A DNA stretch of 64,000 bases from Leucaena leucocephala (taxonomy: Eukaryota; Streptophyta; Magnoliopsida; Fabales; Fabaceae), in NCBI GenBank assembly GCA_037074615.1, contig CM073515.1, forward strand, positions 13,415,001 to 13,479,000, in the 5' to 3' direction. A program made the position numbers and the translations under genes. Below the pieces are notes generated by a model. It was not told the DNA's origin and did no database searches. It was given only the letters and a program-made list of their open reading frames with translations. Every line of letters starts with the position of its first letter. Positions within the stretch are counted from its first letter, which is position 1. Below are positions 53,529-64,000 of this stretch, piece by piece.

Positions 53529-53727
53529 CCAAGAAAATTGGTTCCCTAGTAATTAAGTGTCAAGTAACATTTTTTTTGGGATTAATTCAATTGCTGAGCC
53601 AGTCTTAGTTAATTTGCATAACATTTGCATTTGCATTTTTGCTTGCATTATCTATAAAAAAAATCATTTTCTTTGGTTTGTTTATTTTTCTTTTATTTCA
53701 AATTTTTTTAGCTGACTGCTACTGTTT

Positions 53728-55941
53728 ATGCCTAGGAGTGATAAGGCTTTACCTCTGATTCCCTTAAATCTTGAAATTGAAAGGTCTGTGAAAAAGATTA
53801 GAAGAAAGAAGAGGTTAGAGTGTACAAGTCAAGTTATTGTCGAGGAGGGACATATTTCACAAGAGTCAAGTTTGTCATCTAGTGAACAAGAGTCTAGTGA
53901 GAGAGCTACCTCTAGTGAACACGTGTCTGTTAGTGCTTTTGAATTAGAACAAGAAACCATGGATGGTCCTAATAGTAACAATGATTATAATGGGCTTAAT
54001 GGGAATAATGGACATGGTGAGAATAACTTAGGAAATAACGGTGAGGATGATAGAAGCATGAGGGAGATTAATAATTCTAGTTTTGATTATGATCCTTATG
54101 GCTTTTATACTGATAATGTGAACTTTGAAATTAAATGAGCATTAATTTCTTCCTTACCTAAATTTCATGGCTTTGCAGGTGATAATCCACACAGGCATTT
54201 GAAGACTATGCATATGGTATGCTCTTCTATAAAACCACCCACGGCTAATCTTCAAGATGTATTGAGGAGGGCATTTCATTTTACTTTAGAAGGCAAGGCT
54301 AAGGAGTGGCTTTACACGCTACCTCAATATTTTACTACATTGACTTGGGATCAGTTGAAAGGAGCATTATTGGATGAATATTTCCCTGCATCTAAAACTT
54401 CAAGGCTAAAAAAGGAGATAACTAGTGTGGTCTAACGAGATAATGAATCCATGCATGAGTATTGGACCAGGTTCATCACACTTCTAGCTCAGTGCCCACA
54501 CCATAATATTTCAAAGAATTATCTGGTTAATTCTTTCTATGAAGGGCTACTTTCACATCATAAGCCCTCAATTCATGCCGCTGCAAATGGTTCTCTTAGA
54601 GAATTGAGTCCCAATGTTGCGTGGGACCTACTTCAAAAGATGGTTACCAATGACTCTCAATATGGAGACACAAGAAAAGTGTATAATACCTCTTCGGTTT
54701 CTTCCCAAGATATTCTTGGTGAAATTGCTGCTCTGGGGAACTAAATGGAGAAAAGACTCAGTATTTTGAAGAATAATGTTAATGCCAAGCAGGTTAATTC
54801 AATGGGTCACTCTTCAGCTATAGTTGCTGGTTGTCAGTACTGTGGGTCAATGATGCATGCCTCGAATACTTGTTCTCGATATGAAGAGGTTTTTTCCCTA
54901 TATCAAAATAGGAATGGTCCATATCAAAAGAGGGATCCTTACTCTAATACTTATAATCCAGGTTGGAGAGATCATCCTAACTTTAGATGGGGTAGAAATC
55001 AAGGCAACCCTCAAGGGAATTTCTCAAATCAAGTGGTGCCTAATTAAGGGGCATCATCTTCTTTTTCTGGAGGTAATGAACTTGGTATGATTATGAAAGG
55101 TATTACTGAGCTCAATTCAAAGTTTGACAATCAAAAGTCACAAACTGAGGCAAAGTTACATGCTATGGAGAATAAGATGGATTCATGTCTACAAAATGTA
55201 TTCTCTAAATTGGAGCAAATGGAGACTAAGCATGAGAATTTGAATTCTTTTGTTACTCAAATCTCCAACAACTTGAGTGAACAACAAGCAAAGAGCAGTG
55301 GTTTTATACCTTCCAACACAGTGATAAATTATAAATCTTTGAATGCAATCACACTGAGAAGTGGTAAGAAAATTGGGCTGAAGAATGTACAATTCAAAGA
55401 ACTTGAAGAGGATGAAGAGCAGGTTGATGAGGAAATAGAAGTTGAGTCTCCTCCTGCCAAAATTACTCAAGAAACTTCCCAAGCTGAGAAAGAAGCTTCT
55501 ATCCAATCTGAAGTCCTACAAGAAAAGAAGCTCTTGGAGAAGTGTCTAAAACAACCAATAGTGCAAAATGATGAAGAGGCAACAACAATCATAAAGGGAC
55601 CAATGGAGAAAGGATCACCTTCCAACTCCAAAGGTGATGAGGTAAATATTCATGACTTGCCTTTTCCAAATTCTTATTTGGTTAGTAAAAAGATTGTTGA
55701 AAAGAAAGATAATGATGAATTGTTTAAAACGTTTAGCAAACTTGAGGTTAATGCGCCATTGCTTGAATTGATTAAAAAGATGCCTAAGTGTGCTAAATTC
55801 TTGAAAGACCTATGTACAAACAAGAGAAAGTTTAGGCATAGTGAGAGAATCCAACTGGGGTTGAGTGTTGTGCCTTATTTAAGCCAAAACTGCCTATTAA
55901 ATGTAAAGACCCAGGTTCCTACACTATTCCTTGTACCATAG
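53728..55941 (+). pseudogene. Athila gag, four premature stops and a 3' frameshift
   Basis: One frame from ATG 53728 runs through gag with stops at 54136, 54433, 54742 and 55045. The conserved gag core reads DNPHRHLKTMHMVCSS, FTLEGKAKEWLYTLP, LDEYFPASKTSRLKKEITS and YWTRFITLLAQCPHH, as in Athila-type gag. A zinc knuckle CQYCGSMMHASNTC (CX2CX4HX4C) is at 54832-54873. The last third is a coiled-coil-like, Glu/Lys-rich region (55087-55560) that precedes protease. Near 55880 the frame slips so that the protease begins in another frame, and the gag frame stops at 55939. Gag would form the virus-like particle. The stops prevent any full product. Confidence 0.88.
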
Positions 55942-58900
55942 GTAGAACTACAATTTCCCATGCCCTACTAGACTTAGGTGCAGCAATTAATGTCATGCCG
56001 ACCTCTGTTTATAAGACATTGGGTATTAAAGCTTTGAAAGACACTAGTGTAGTGCTTGGCCTAGCTGATAAGACGGTGAGATACCCTAAAGGTATTCTTG
56101 AGGACATTCTTGTGCAAGTAAAAGGTCTTATTTTTCCAGCTGACTTTTATGTTCTTGATATGACTAATGACCTTCCCACTGAGAGTAGTTTGATTCTAGG
56201 TAGACCTTTCCTGTTAACTGCTGAGACAATAATTAACATGAAAAAGGGTCTTATCACTATGGGGATTGGGGATCAAGAAGTGCAATTCAATCTTTCAGAA
56301 GCTATAAATCATGGTTATGAAGATTGCTCTTATTTGGGTATTAGTTCAATTGAATGTTATGATGTGGACCACTTACATGAGACTAATATGAATGGACCTC
56401 ACTTGTGTGACATGGTTGTGAAACATGATGATGCTTTTACTTGTCTATCTTCCTCTCACCCTTCTCATGTCTGTGCATGTGAAGGTGGTATATCTTGTGC
56501 CTATTATTTAGAGATAGATAGTTGGCTTTCATCTACTCATGATTTTGATGTACCATATTGCTTTGACTCTGGTATTAGTGCTGATTTTACACTTGATAGC
56601 CTTGAGAAAGGTATATTTCTTGATTTTGTAGGAACTGATGATAAGGAGGATGATGCACAAGTTACGAATATAGCTTCTCCATTGAGTGGTGCTGGAACAT
56701 TAGAAGAGGATAGCAGTGATTCTACTACTGCCTTAATCCTTTCTAATCCCACTCTCACTTCTAATTTACTTTCTTTTTCTATTGATCAGAATGATTCTAA
56801 CTCTCATATTTCTAGGTCATCTGATGGTGGCACTGAGTCAGGAAGTGGAGGAATTACATACCACATTGAGCTTATATCTCCTTCCCTAAGCCACATGGAC
56901 ACACCACTCGCGTTGAATGCACTTGATATAACAAAGATGATTTCTTCTATTGTGCAACCCCCTGATTTAGAATTGAAACCCCTCCCCTCTAACTTGAAAT
57001 ATGTCTTTCTTACTGATGATTGTAAATTACCTGTTATTATTTCTAGTTCTTTGAGTAGTTTTGAAGAAGAGAGACTAGTTTCAGTGTTGAAAAGGTATAA
57101 AAGGGCTATAGGCTGGTCTTTAGGGAACATACCAGGGATTGATCCCTTGGTTTGTACACACAAGATCATTTTAGCTGAAGGGTCAAAGCCAGTTAAACAG
57201 CCACCAAGGAGGTCAAATCCTCTTATTCATGATGTGATTAAAAAGGAGGTTTCTAAATTACTGAGTGCTGGGATCATATATGCAATTTCAGACAGTGAGT
57301 GGGTGAGCCCAATACATGTAATACCGAAGAAGAGCGGTATCACAATAGTGAAAAATGAGAATAATGAACTTATTCCAACAAGAGTTCAGAATGCTTGGAG
57401 AATGTGTTTAGACTATAGAAAGTTGAATAAAGCGACTAGGAAGGATCATTTTCCATTACCTTTCATTGATCAAATGTTGGAAAGAATATCTGGTAAATCT
57501 CACTATTGTTTCTTGGATGGCTTTTCAGGTTATTTCCAGGTACCGATTGCACCTGCAGATCAAGACAAGACTACTTTTACATGTCCTTTTGGCACCTATG
57601 CATATCGAAGGATGCCATTTGGGTTGTGTAATGCTCCAGGTACCTTTCAAAGGTGTATGATGGCGATCTTTAGTGATTTATTGGAGCGTAATATGGAGGT
57701 TTTTATGGATGACTTCAACGTTTATGGTGATAGCTTTGATGATTGTTTACTTAGTCTTGAGCATGTTCTTGATAGATGTATTAAGAAAAAGTTAGTTCTG
57801 AATTACGAAAAATGTCATTTCATGGTAGATAGTGGCATAGTGCTAGGTCACCGCATCTCTTAGAAGGGGATTGAAGTTGATAAAGCCAAGATTGAAGTAA
57901 TTTCTTCACTTCCCTATCCTACTTGTCTTAAAGATTTGAGGTCTTTCTTGGGGCATGCTGGGTTTTATTGACGTTTTGGAAAAGATTTTAATAAAATTGC
58001 TTTACCCCTCTCTACACTTTTGAGAAAAGATGTTGATTTTCACTTTGATGATAAGTGTAGACATGCCTTTGACTCATTAAAATCCTTACTCTTTTCACCT
58101 CCTATTCTCACTGTACCTAATTGGGATTTAGCTTTTGAATTGTCCTGTGATGCTTCTAACTTTGCAGTAGGTGTTATGCTTGGTCAAAGGGAGGACAAGC
58201 GATCTAGAGTGATAGCCTATGCCTCGAAGACACTTGACCCCGCTCAAGTGAATTATACCACAACCGAGAAGGAACTTTTTACTATAATCTTTACTTTAGA
58301 TAAGTTTAGACAATATCTGATAAATTCTTGAGTTGTTATTCTTACAGATCATGCAGCGGTGCATTAATTGTTCAAGAAGCCTCAGTCTAAACCAAGATTG
58401 CTGAGATAGGCTTTATTGCTACAGGAGTTCAACATTGAAATTAGAGATAGAGCTAAAGCAGAGAATCATGTGGCTGACCACCTTAGTCAGTTACCTGAAG
58501 GCACCAAAGGAGTTGACTCCTCTGATCTTACTGTTGATTTCTTTACTGACTCTGCACTCTTTACCTTAGCTATTCAGGATCCTTGGTACTCTAATATTGT
58601 TAACTATGTTGTCACTAATCTTGTACCTCCTTCTATGTCTAAGTTTCAGGTTGATAAGCTGAAGAGGGAGGCAAGATACTACATCTGGGATTCTCCAATT
58701 CTTTGGAAGCAATGCAGTGATCAGATCATCAGACGATATGTTCCTAATAATGAGATTCACTCTATCCTTACCTTTGCACATTCTTTATCTTGTGGGGGAC
58801 ATTTTAGTGCTAATAGGACTGCTAGGAAGGTTTTAGAATGTGGATTTTACTAGCCTACTTTATTCAAAGATGCTTATATTTTCTGTAAGTCTTATGATAA

Positions 58901-59837
58901 GTGCCAAATGTTTGGAAGTATAGGTAGAAAGCATGAAATGCCTTTAAGACCTATGCATTTTTGTGAAATTTTTGATGTCTGGGGCATAGATTTCATGGGT
59001 CCTTTTCCTCCATCATTTGGGTATTCATATATATTACTTGCAATAGATTATGTGTCTAGGTGGGTAGAGGCAGTGCCAACTAGGAAAGATGATGCTTCTA
59101 CTGTTGCTAAGTTCTTACGCTCTCATATTTTTTGTAGGTACGGTATTCCAAGAGCAATCATTAGTGACCAAGGAACACATTTCCACAATAGGACCATAAA
59201 GTCTTTACTTGCTAAACATGGAGTTAATCACAAGCTGGCAACTCCGTACCACCCTCAGACAAATGGATTGACTGAAGTCTCTAATCGGGAAATCAAACGA
59301 ATACTAGAAAAGATTGTGAAACTATCCCGTAAAGATTGGAGTGAAAGGCTTGAGGAGGTGTTGTGGGCTTACAGGACTTCCTATAAAACCCCTATAGGCA
59401 TGTCTCCTTTCCAGTTGTTCTATGGTAAGTCTTGTCATCTACCTATGGAGATTGAGCACAAATCTTATTGGGCGATCAAGGCATGTGATACAGACCTTGA
59501 ATCCTCACTTGAAAACCAAACGATGCAACTCCAAGAGCTTGAAGAGATGAGACTTGAATCCTATGATAATGCCAGAATCTATAAAGATAAGCCAAAAATT
59601 ATTCATGACAAACATATTTTGAGAAAACAATTCCATGAAGGTGACAAAGTTCTAAAGTTCAAGGCCCAGTTGAAGTTAATGCCTGGGAAGTTTGTCACCA
59701 AGTGGGAGGGCCCTTTTAGAGTTAGCAAAGTGCATTCTTTTGGTACGGTAGAGCTGGTGGATGAAGCAACATGTCATATTTCACAAGTCAATGGTCATCT
59801 GCTTAAACACTACCATGAGAATCAGAGACCTCCCTAA
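55884..59837 (+). pseudogene. Athila pol: protease, reverse transcriptase, RNase H, integrase, with six stops
   Basis: After the frameshift near 55880 the frame reads SYTIPCTIGRTTISHALLD, LGAAINVMP (protease with D-L-G-A, the Athila form). From 57190 comes reverse transcriptase (PRRSNPLIHDVIKKEVSKLL, MCLDYRKLNKATRKDHFPLP, FGLCNAPGTFQRCM, catalytic FMDDFNVYG), then RNase H (FELSCDASNFAVG, TTEKELFTI, LTDHAAVH), and integrase with its HHCC zinc region (H at HSLSCGGH, C at FCKSYDKC) and the Asp-Asp-Glu residues in WGIDFMGP, IISDQGTHF and GLTEVSNREIKR. The C-terminal WEGPFRV matches the gypsy GPF/Y module. Stops interrupt the frame at 57861, 57969, 58329, 58365, 58407 and 58851. Where the family residue is known (Trp at 58407 and 58851, Arg at 57969) the change is a G-to-A or C-to-T transition. 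Confidence 0.9.
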
Positions 59838-61470
59838 TTGCACGGTTGTTCCTTTCCACCTTTCTCCTTTACTTTCTCTTGTATTGCTAATAATATCTGT
59901 TTGCTAAGATAGTTAGGAGTAAGTATGGGGGAGGGACCATCACAGTAGTTTTAACTTTATTTGCTTTATGTCTTTTAACAAATTCTTAGAATAGGTTGCA
60001 TTTTAAAGATTTCTTAGTTTTAGGTTAGTTTTCTTTGAATAAAACTTTCTTCCCTTTTAGCTCATGACTCTTTAATCATTTTCCCTTCCCCCTTTGATAT
60101 ATGCTTTAGTAATGTGTTGCGGACAACGCATAGTTTAAGTGTGGGGGAGGGATTGCTTTTGCTAATTTGTGTTGCCATTGCTTGCATCGCTAAAATATGA
60201 AAAATTCAAAAATTTTAAACTTGTTGGGCCAAATTGATTGGATTTTTCAATATTGTATGAGCGAATTGTTTCTGTAATTCCCACCTTCCACTTGACTTTT
60301 GCAATCATTGGGCTTTATTTTCAAATCCTTATTTCTTTATGCATGTGAACATTAGCATGTCTAGGTGAGAATATAATGTTGACTTGTGTAGTTTTTAATC
60401 CTAATTAGTTAGCATAGTGGAGTGTCTTTGATGCAGTGTTATTAACCTTGTTTCGTAGCTTGATCTTAGGGAGGAAACATCTTAGAGAAAGCCTTGTTAG
60501 AAAGATTATTAAGCCTTAATTTTCTTTCTTAACTTGTGTGATTTCCACCTAGTTTTGGTAATCTCTAGAACTTGTATAGATTCTTTTTCAAAACTGCATT
60601 AATACCTAGAATTGTGAGCATGATAGGGCATTCATTTCTAAACCCTTTTACCCAAATACAAGCCATCTCAATTAACCTTTGCTTACCCCCTTTGAGCCCA
60701 TCACTTTCATTTTATTTTATTAATTTTGAACAAGTGCTTTGCATGAGTTATATTATGTTCGTTATGATAAATTGTGTACTATTGAAAGTTGCTATCTTTA
60801 TTTTTTTTTGTTAGGTTTGCCAACAAAGAAAAAGGGAGAAAAGAAATAGAAAAGGCAAGAAAAAGAAAAAGAAAATGTGCAGAAAAAAAGAAGAAAGAAG
60901 AAGAAGAAGAAAGAAGTTGAAAAAAAAACAGAGAGAGAAAAAGGAAAGGAAAAGAAAATTGGCAATAAGGCATCCTTTAGTAGTTGAAGATTAAAGTTTA
61001 TTGTTCATTTGATAGTCACATGTTATCTTACCTTGAGTTATTTCTTAATACTCATGCATTAAACTTGTTCAATATTTCATTCCATCCATTCATTAGCCTT
61101 TCACCAACATTACAACCCAATAAAGTCCCCTTGATCATGAATCTATGGTATGTTAGTAGTGGAGATAGTAGAATCTTTACAAGCCTATGGTAGGTGCTAA
61201 TCTAGGTGGATTGAGTGAAAATTCCCTATACTTGAGAGTTGAGTGAAACACTTATACCTATGAGAGATCTATTATGTTTCCCTTCCTCTATCTTGCTATG
61301 TTTTGTGTTACTTTCCTTGCATCAAAGCATTCCATGACTGTTGATTGATCAGGAATAGGAGTTGCTTGAGTTGATTATATATTCTTGCCTTGACAGCTTT
61401 ATGTTTACTTGTATTGATTCCAACTGTTGGAATTCTTCTGACTAATATTTTGCCCAGGAGTGCAAAAGGC
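59838..61470 (+). other. Athila 3' region without an envelope-like gene
   Basis: Many Athila elements have an envelope-like frame here. None is found. Instead there are two purine runs resembling the polypurine tract (59921-59936 and 60137-60152, aagtatgggggaggga and aagtgtgggggaggga) and a 130-bp purine-only stretch (60825-60960). The rest is non-coding. Confidence 0.7.
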
Positions 61471-61484
61471 AAAGTGTGGGGGAG
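61471..61484 (+). promoter_or_regulatory. Athila polypurine tract
   Basis: aaagtgtgggggag lies one base before the 3' LTR start and is the plus-strand primer site. It repeats the word found at 59921 and 60137. Confidence 0.85.
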
Positions 61485-61485
61485 T

Positions 61486-63091
61486 TGACAAACCCATATT
61501 TTTATATATTTATTCATATCATTTTAGTAGGTTTTTGTCAACATTGTGGTCCTTAATTATATTATTTGTGCACTAATTGAATTAATATGCCTTATATTAA
61601 ATTAGTGTTTAACAAAAGTATAATTGTCATATTTTTATTATTTCTCCCAATCAATTATTTTTAGAAGAAAAGATATTACATCATTTTAATTTTTTATTTT
61701 AGGAATTTAGGAGAAATCAGAACTTATAAATGACAACAAAGGATTACAGTTTCATAAATTACAAATGAGGACTCACGGGCCAAACTTTACAGTTTAGCCC
61801 ATTAGGTTTTGCTTTTTTGCTTTTTATCTTTTGCTTTTAAGAAGGAGACGCACACACACATGTGAGGTGGCGGCTGAATTAGAAAAGGGAATTGATTAAA
61901 AAAAGAAAATACACACACGCCGCAAGAACCAAAGGAAAGAATTGAAAAAGCAAAGAAAGGCGTACGCACAGTGGCGGCCACGCAATTGAATTGCAAAAAG
62001 GAACAATAGCACTCACACGCGAGACGCTGCACAGAGAAGAAGGCTACCAATTCTCTCATCATCATCCACCCACCATCTCTATATCTTCTTCGCGGCAGTG
62101 ACGGACGGAGAAGTGAACAGAAGGCAGCAACTAGCAATAACGTTTAGTGACAGCAACAGTAAGGCAGCAACAATGAAGGCAGAGATGATAGCATGGATTT
62201 CTGTGACTATGCGTGGCTAAATTCATCCTAATTCTCTAATTCAATAGCAAGGGTTTGAGCTTGGGATCTCAAAGGGGAGTATAAGTACTCTAATTCTCTA
62301 CCCAATAATTATATTATGACTCCTAGGTCTTAGGATTAATTTTATAATTATTAAGAATATTTAGAATGATTTATTTGTATTTATTGAGGATTATTATGAC
62401 TGGATTTTTGCTTGACATTTGACATTAATATTTAATTAACTTTAATTTCATTTACTTTGATCTGGGTCAGACATTGTATTGAGATTATCGTGAATATTTT
62501 GTGATTTTTCAAGGTGGCTTGAATTATTGGATCGTTGTGTCTCTTGTTGGCTTAAATTCTATTTTATGAATTATTGAGTTATAATTAAGCATTAGTTTTT
62601 AATATCTTTAGTCCTATTTTATTATTCTGGTAGCAGTTAATAAATTAGGACTTAGAAAATATTTTGTGACAATTCGAGGTGGCTCGGTTGTTGGATTAAA
62701 AGTTTAATTATAATTCTTAATTCATTGTTTATAACTCCCATATCTTTTGAAGCTATGATTGCCTGCGTTATTGGATTGGAGAATTGCTTTTATTATTATT
62801 AATCACCCTTGAGTTTATTCTATGCACTTATTATCATTCATTATTCCTTTCTTTAAACCAAAAATACCAAAATTATTTTATTTAAATCTATTTTTAATTA
62901 ATTGCATTTAGTTGTTAGTCAATCAAAATAAATACCATTTTCTAATTTAGGTTGCATTGCATTTAGTTACTTAGGAATTTAATTTCTCATTTTGCCTCCT
63001 CAGAGAGAATGACCCGAGGTTGCACTATACGCAATCCTTGATTTAAATTTTTGAAGTAACCCCAAGGCGACATCGGTTCTAGGTTGTTTCA
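61486..63091 (+). repeat. Athila 3' LTR
   Basis: 1606 bp, preceded by the purine run aaagtgtgggggag. It aligns end to end with 51904-53507 with one 2-bp indel (near 62738) and scattered substitutions, denser in the first 400 bp. Confidence 0.93.
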
Positions 63092-63096
63092 ATAAG

Positions 63097-63581
63097 TTAA
63101 GTAGCATATGTATTCTACTCATTTATAATTATTCACTCCGCAAGGGCATAGGTCATGCCAAGTAATAAAGTGATATAAATAAAGTATCATTCTCATGAGG
63201 ATTTTGTTCTAAAACCTGATCAAGTATTAATTATTACAATTTCTCCTAATTCGACTGAAACAACAATCAAGAGGGAAGACTATGAAGTAAATATAAACAA
63301 AAACTAAACATTAATACACACACACACACACACACAAGTGATTCTCCGACTTCAAGGATAAAATGGATTCTATAATCATTTATCTCCCGTGTATGTCTTA
63401 ACAATCAATTAATCTCCTCTCATAAATATTTTTTAAATAAAAACATGTGCTAGTCTATGATTCAAAAAGTACTTGTAAATGCTCTATTAAGTCAAAAACA
63501 AGTGTTTAACTTCATTAATTGCTCAATCTCTTATAACAATTAATAAAATCAAAATTTAAGCTCAAATCCTAATGTGAGTAT
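63097..63581. other. Intergenic DNA with an AC microsatellite
   Basis: (AC)n at about 63315-63336. The remainder shows no gene or clear repeat. Confidence 0.35.
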
Positions 63582-64000
63582 GGCCCGTTTGGTTTAGCTT
63601 TTAAAGAAGCTTTTATGAAAAATAAGTGATTTCAAAACTCTTCTGGAGAAGCTCTTCTAAGAAGATTTTATGAAAACAAGTTATTTTAAATAAAATGAGT
63701 GTTTAGATGGTTATTATTAGAATGACTTTTATAATTGGTAAATAACTAGAAAGGTTATGAGATAAAAAAAATAATTGTGATAACTATTCATCTATCTCCT
63801 AGATCTCACCGTCATCATCCCTCTTCCATATCTTGTCATCGTCATCCATCCTCCATATCTCGCCGTCGTCATCCATCCTCCATAACTCGTCATTGTCATC
63901 CCTCCTCCATAACTCACCATCATCATCCCTCTTCTAGATCTCACCATCGCTCCTATCTTCTTCTTCATATGATGAGACTTGACAGCAGAAGAAGATGGAG
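63582..64000. mobile_element. Tourist-like MITE, copy H, cut by the right edge
   Basis: Starts ggcccgtttggtttagctt and carries the family text (aaataaaatgagtgtttagat, ggttattattagaa, ttggtaaataactagaaa). The interior has tandem repeats of catcctccat and tcgtcatcc at 63810-63930. The right end lies outside the window. Confidence 0.65.

Larger units (their letters stand above)
51904..63091 (+). mobile_element. Athila-type Ty3/gypsy LTR retrotransposon, complete but inactive
   Basis: An 11.2-kb element between identical 5-bp repeats ATAAG (51899-51903 and 63092-63096). LTRs are 1604 and 1606 bp, starting tgacaaaccc and ending ttgtttca. The primer site resembles tRNA-Asp, as in Athila and related elements. 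Gag, protease, reverse transcriptase, RNase H and integrase follow in the gypsy order. About 1.6 kb between integrase and the 3' LTR has no envelope-like frame. By eye the LTRs differ at about 40 positions (roughly 2.5%), so insertion is clearly older than that of the copia element. Ten in-frame stops and one frameshift inactivate it. Confidence 0.95.

Noticed and set aside
55189..55506. Minus-strand open frame opposite Athila gag
   Set aside because: It is a shadow of the coiled-coil coding region on the plus strand.

Overview
The window looks like nuclear DNA of a flowering plant, most likely a eudicot. The evidence is spliceosomal introns, fragments of plant-type Dicer-like, prohibitin, ribosomal protein S20 and LRR receptor-like genes, and plant LTR retrotransposons primed by initiator-Met and Asp tRNAs. 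It is AT-rich and gene-poor, and mostly built of transposable elements and decayed duplications. Nothing bacterial, plastid or CRISPR-like was seen. All calls come from reading the sequence by eye; no database search was run.

Layout. 1-508: degraded exon of an acidic protein (minus strand). 1.7-6.1 kb: Dicer-like C-terminal remnant and dispersed repeats that recur at 22.9-26.6, 37.5 and 42.7 kb. 7070-13802: young Ty1/copia element with a 5-bp target duplication (GTAAA), a truncated 5' LTR, an intact pol frame and an internally deleted gag. 15815-20918: decayed PIF/Harbinger element with both of its genes, whose ends match many short MITEs in the window. 22.6-26.6 kb: tRNA-Ser(GCT)-derived repeats beside two more Dicer-like remnants. 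28005-29165: non-autonomous CACTA element with a transposase remnant. 30585-32427: the one gene that looks intact, a seven-exon CXC-domain (tesmin/TSO1-like) gene whose splice phases all agree. 33148 to about 37498: second CACTA element carrying the first two coding exons of a ribosomal protein S20 gene. 41-42.1 kb: long-inverted-repeat element and more tRNA-Ser repeats. 43.6-46.7 kb: two unidentified exon-like pieces and a prohibitin pseudogene (minus strand). 46.8-51 kb: several MITEs, a near-perfect 96-bp palindrome, a SINE-like element and an LRR receptor-like pseudogene. 51904-63091: complete but dead Athila-type Ty3/gypsy element with 1.6-kb LTRs and target duplication ATAAG. 63.6 kb to the end: another MITE.

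How parts relate. The Harbinger element shares its ends with at least seven MITEs here, so it is a candidate source family. The two CACTA elements share subterminal motifs. The copia element shows three linked oddities: a 5' LTR that lacks 169 bp yet is flanked by a target duplication; a possible leader intron joining an ATG inside the LTR in frame to gag; and a strong hairpin plus repeats inside that intron. Apart from the CXC gene, every host-like coding segment is broken or partial.
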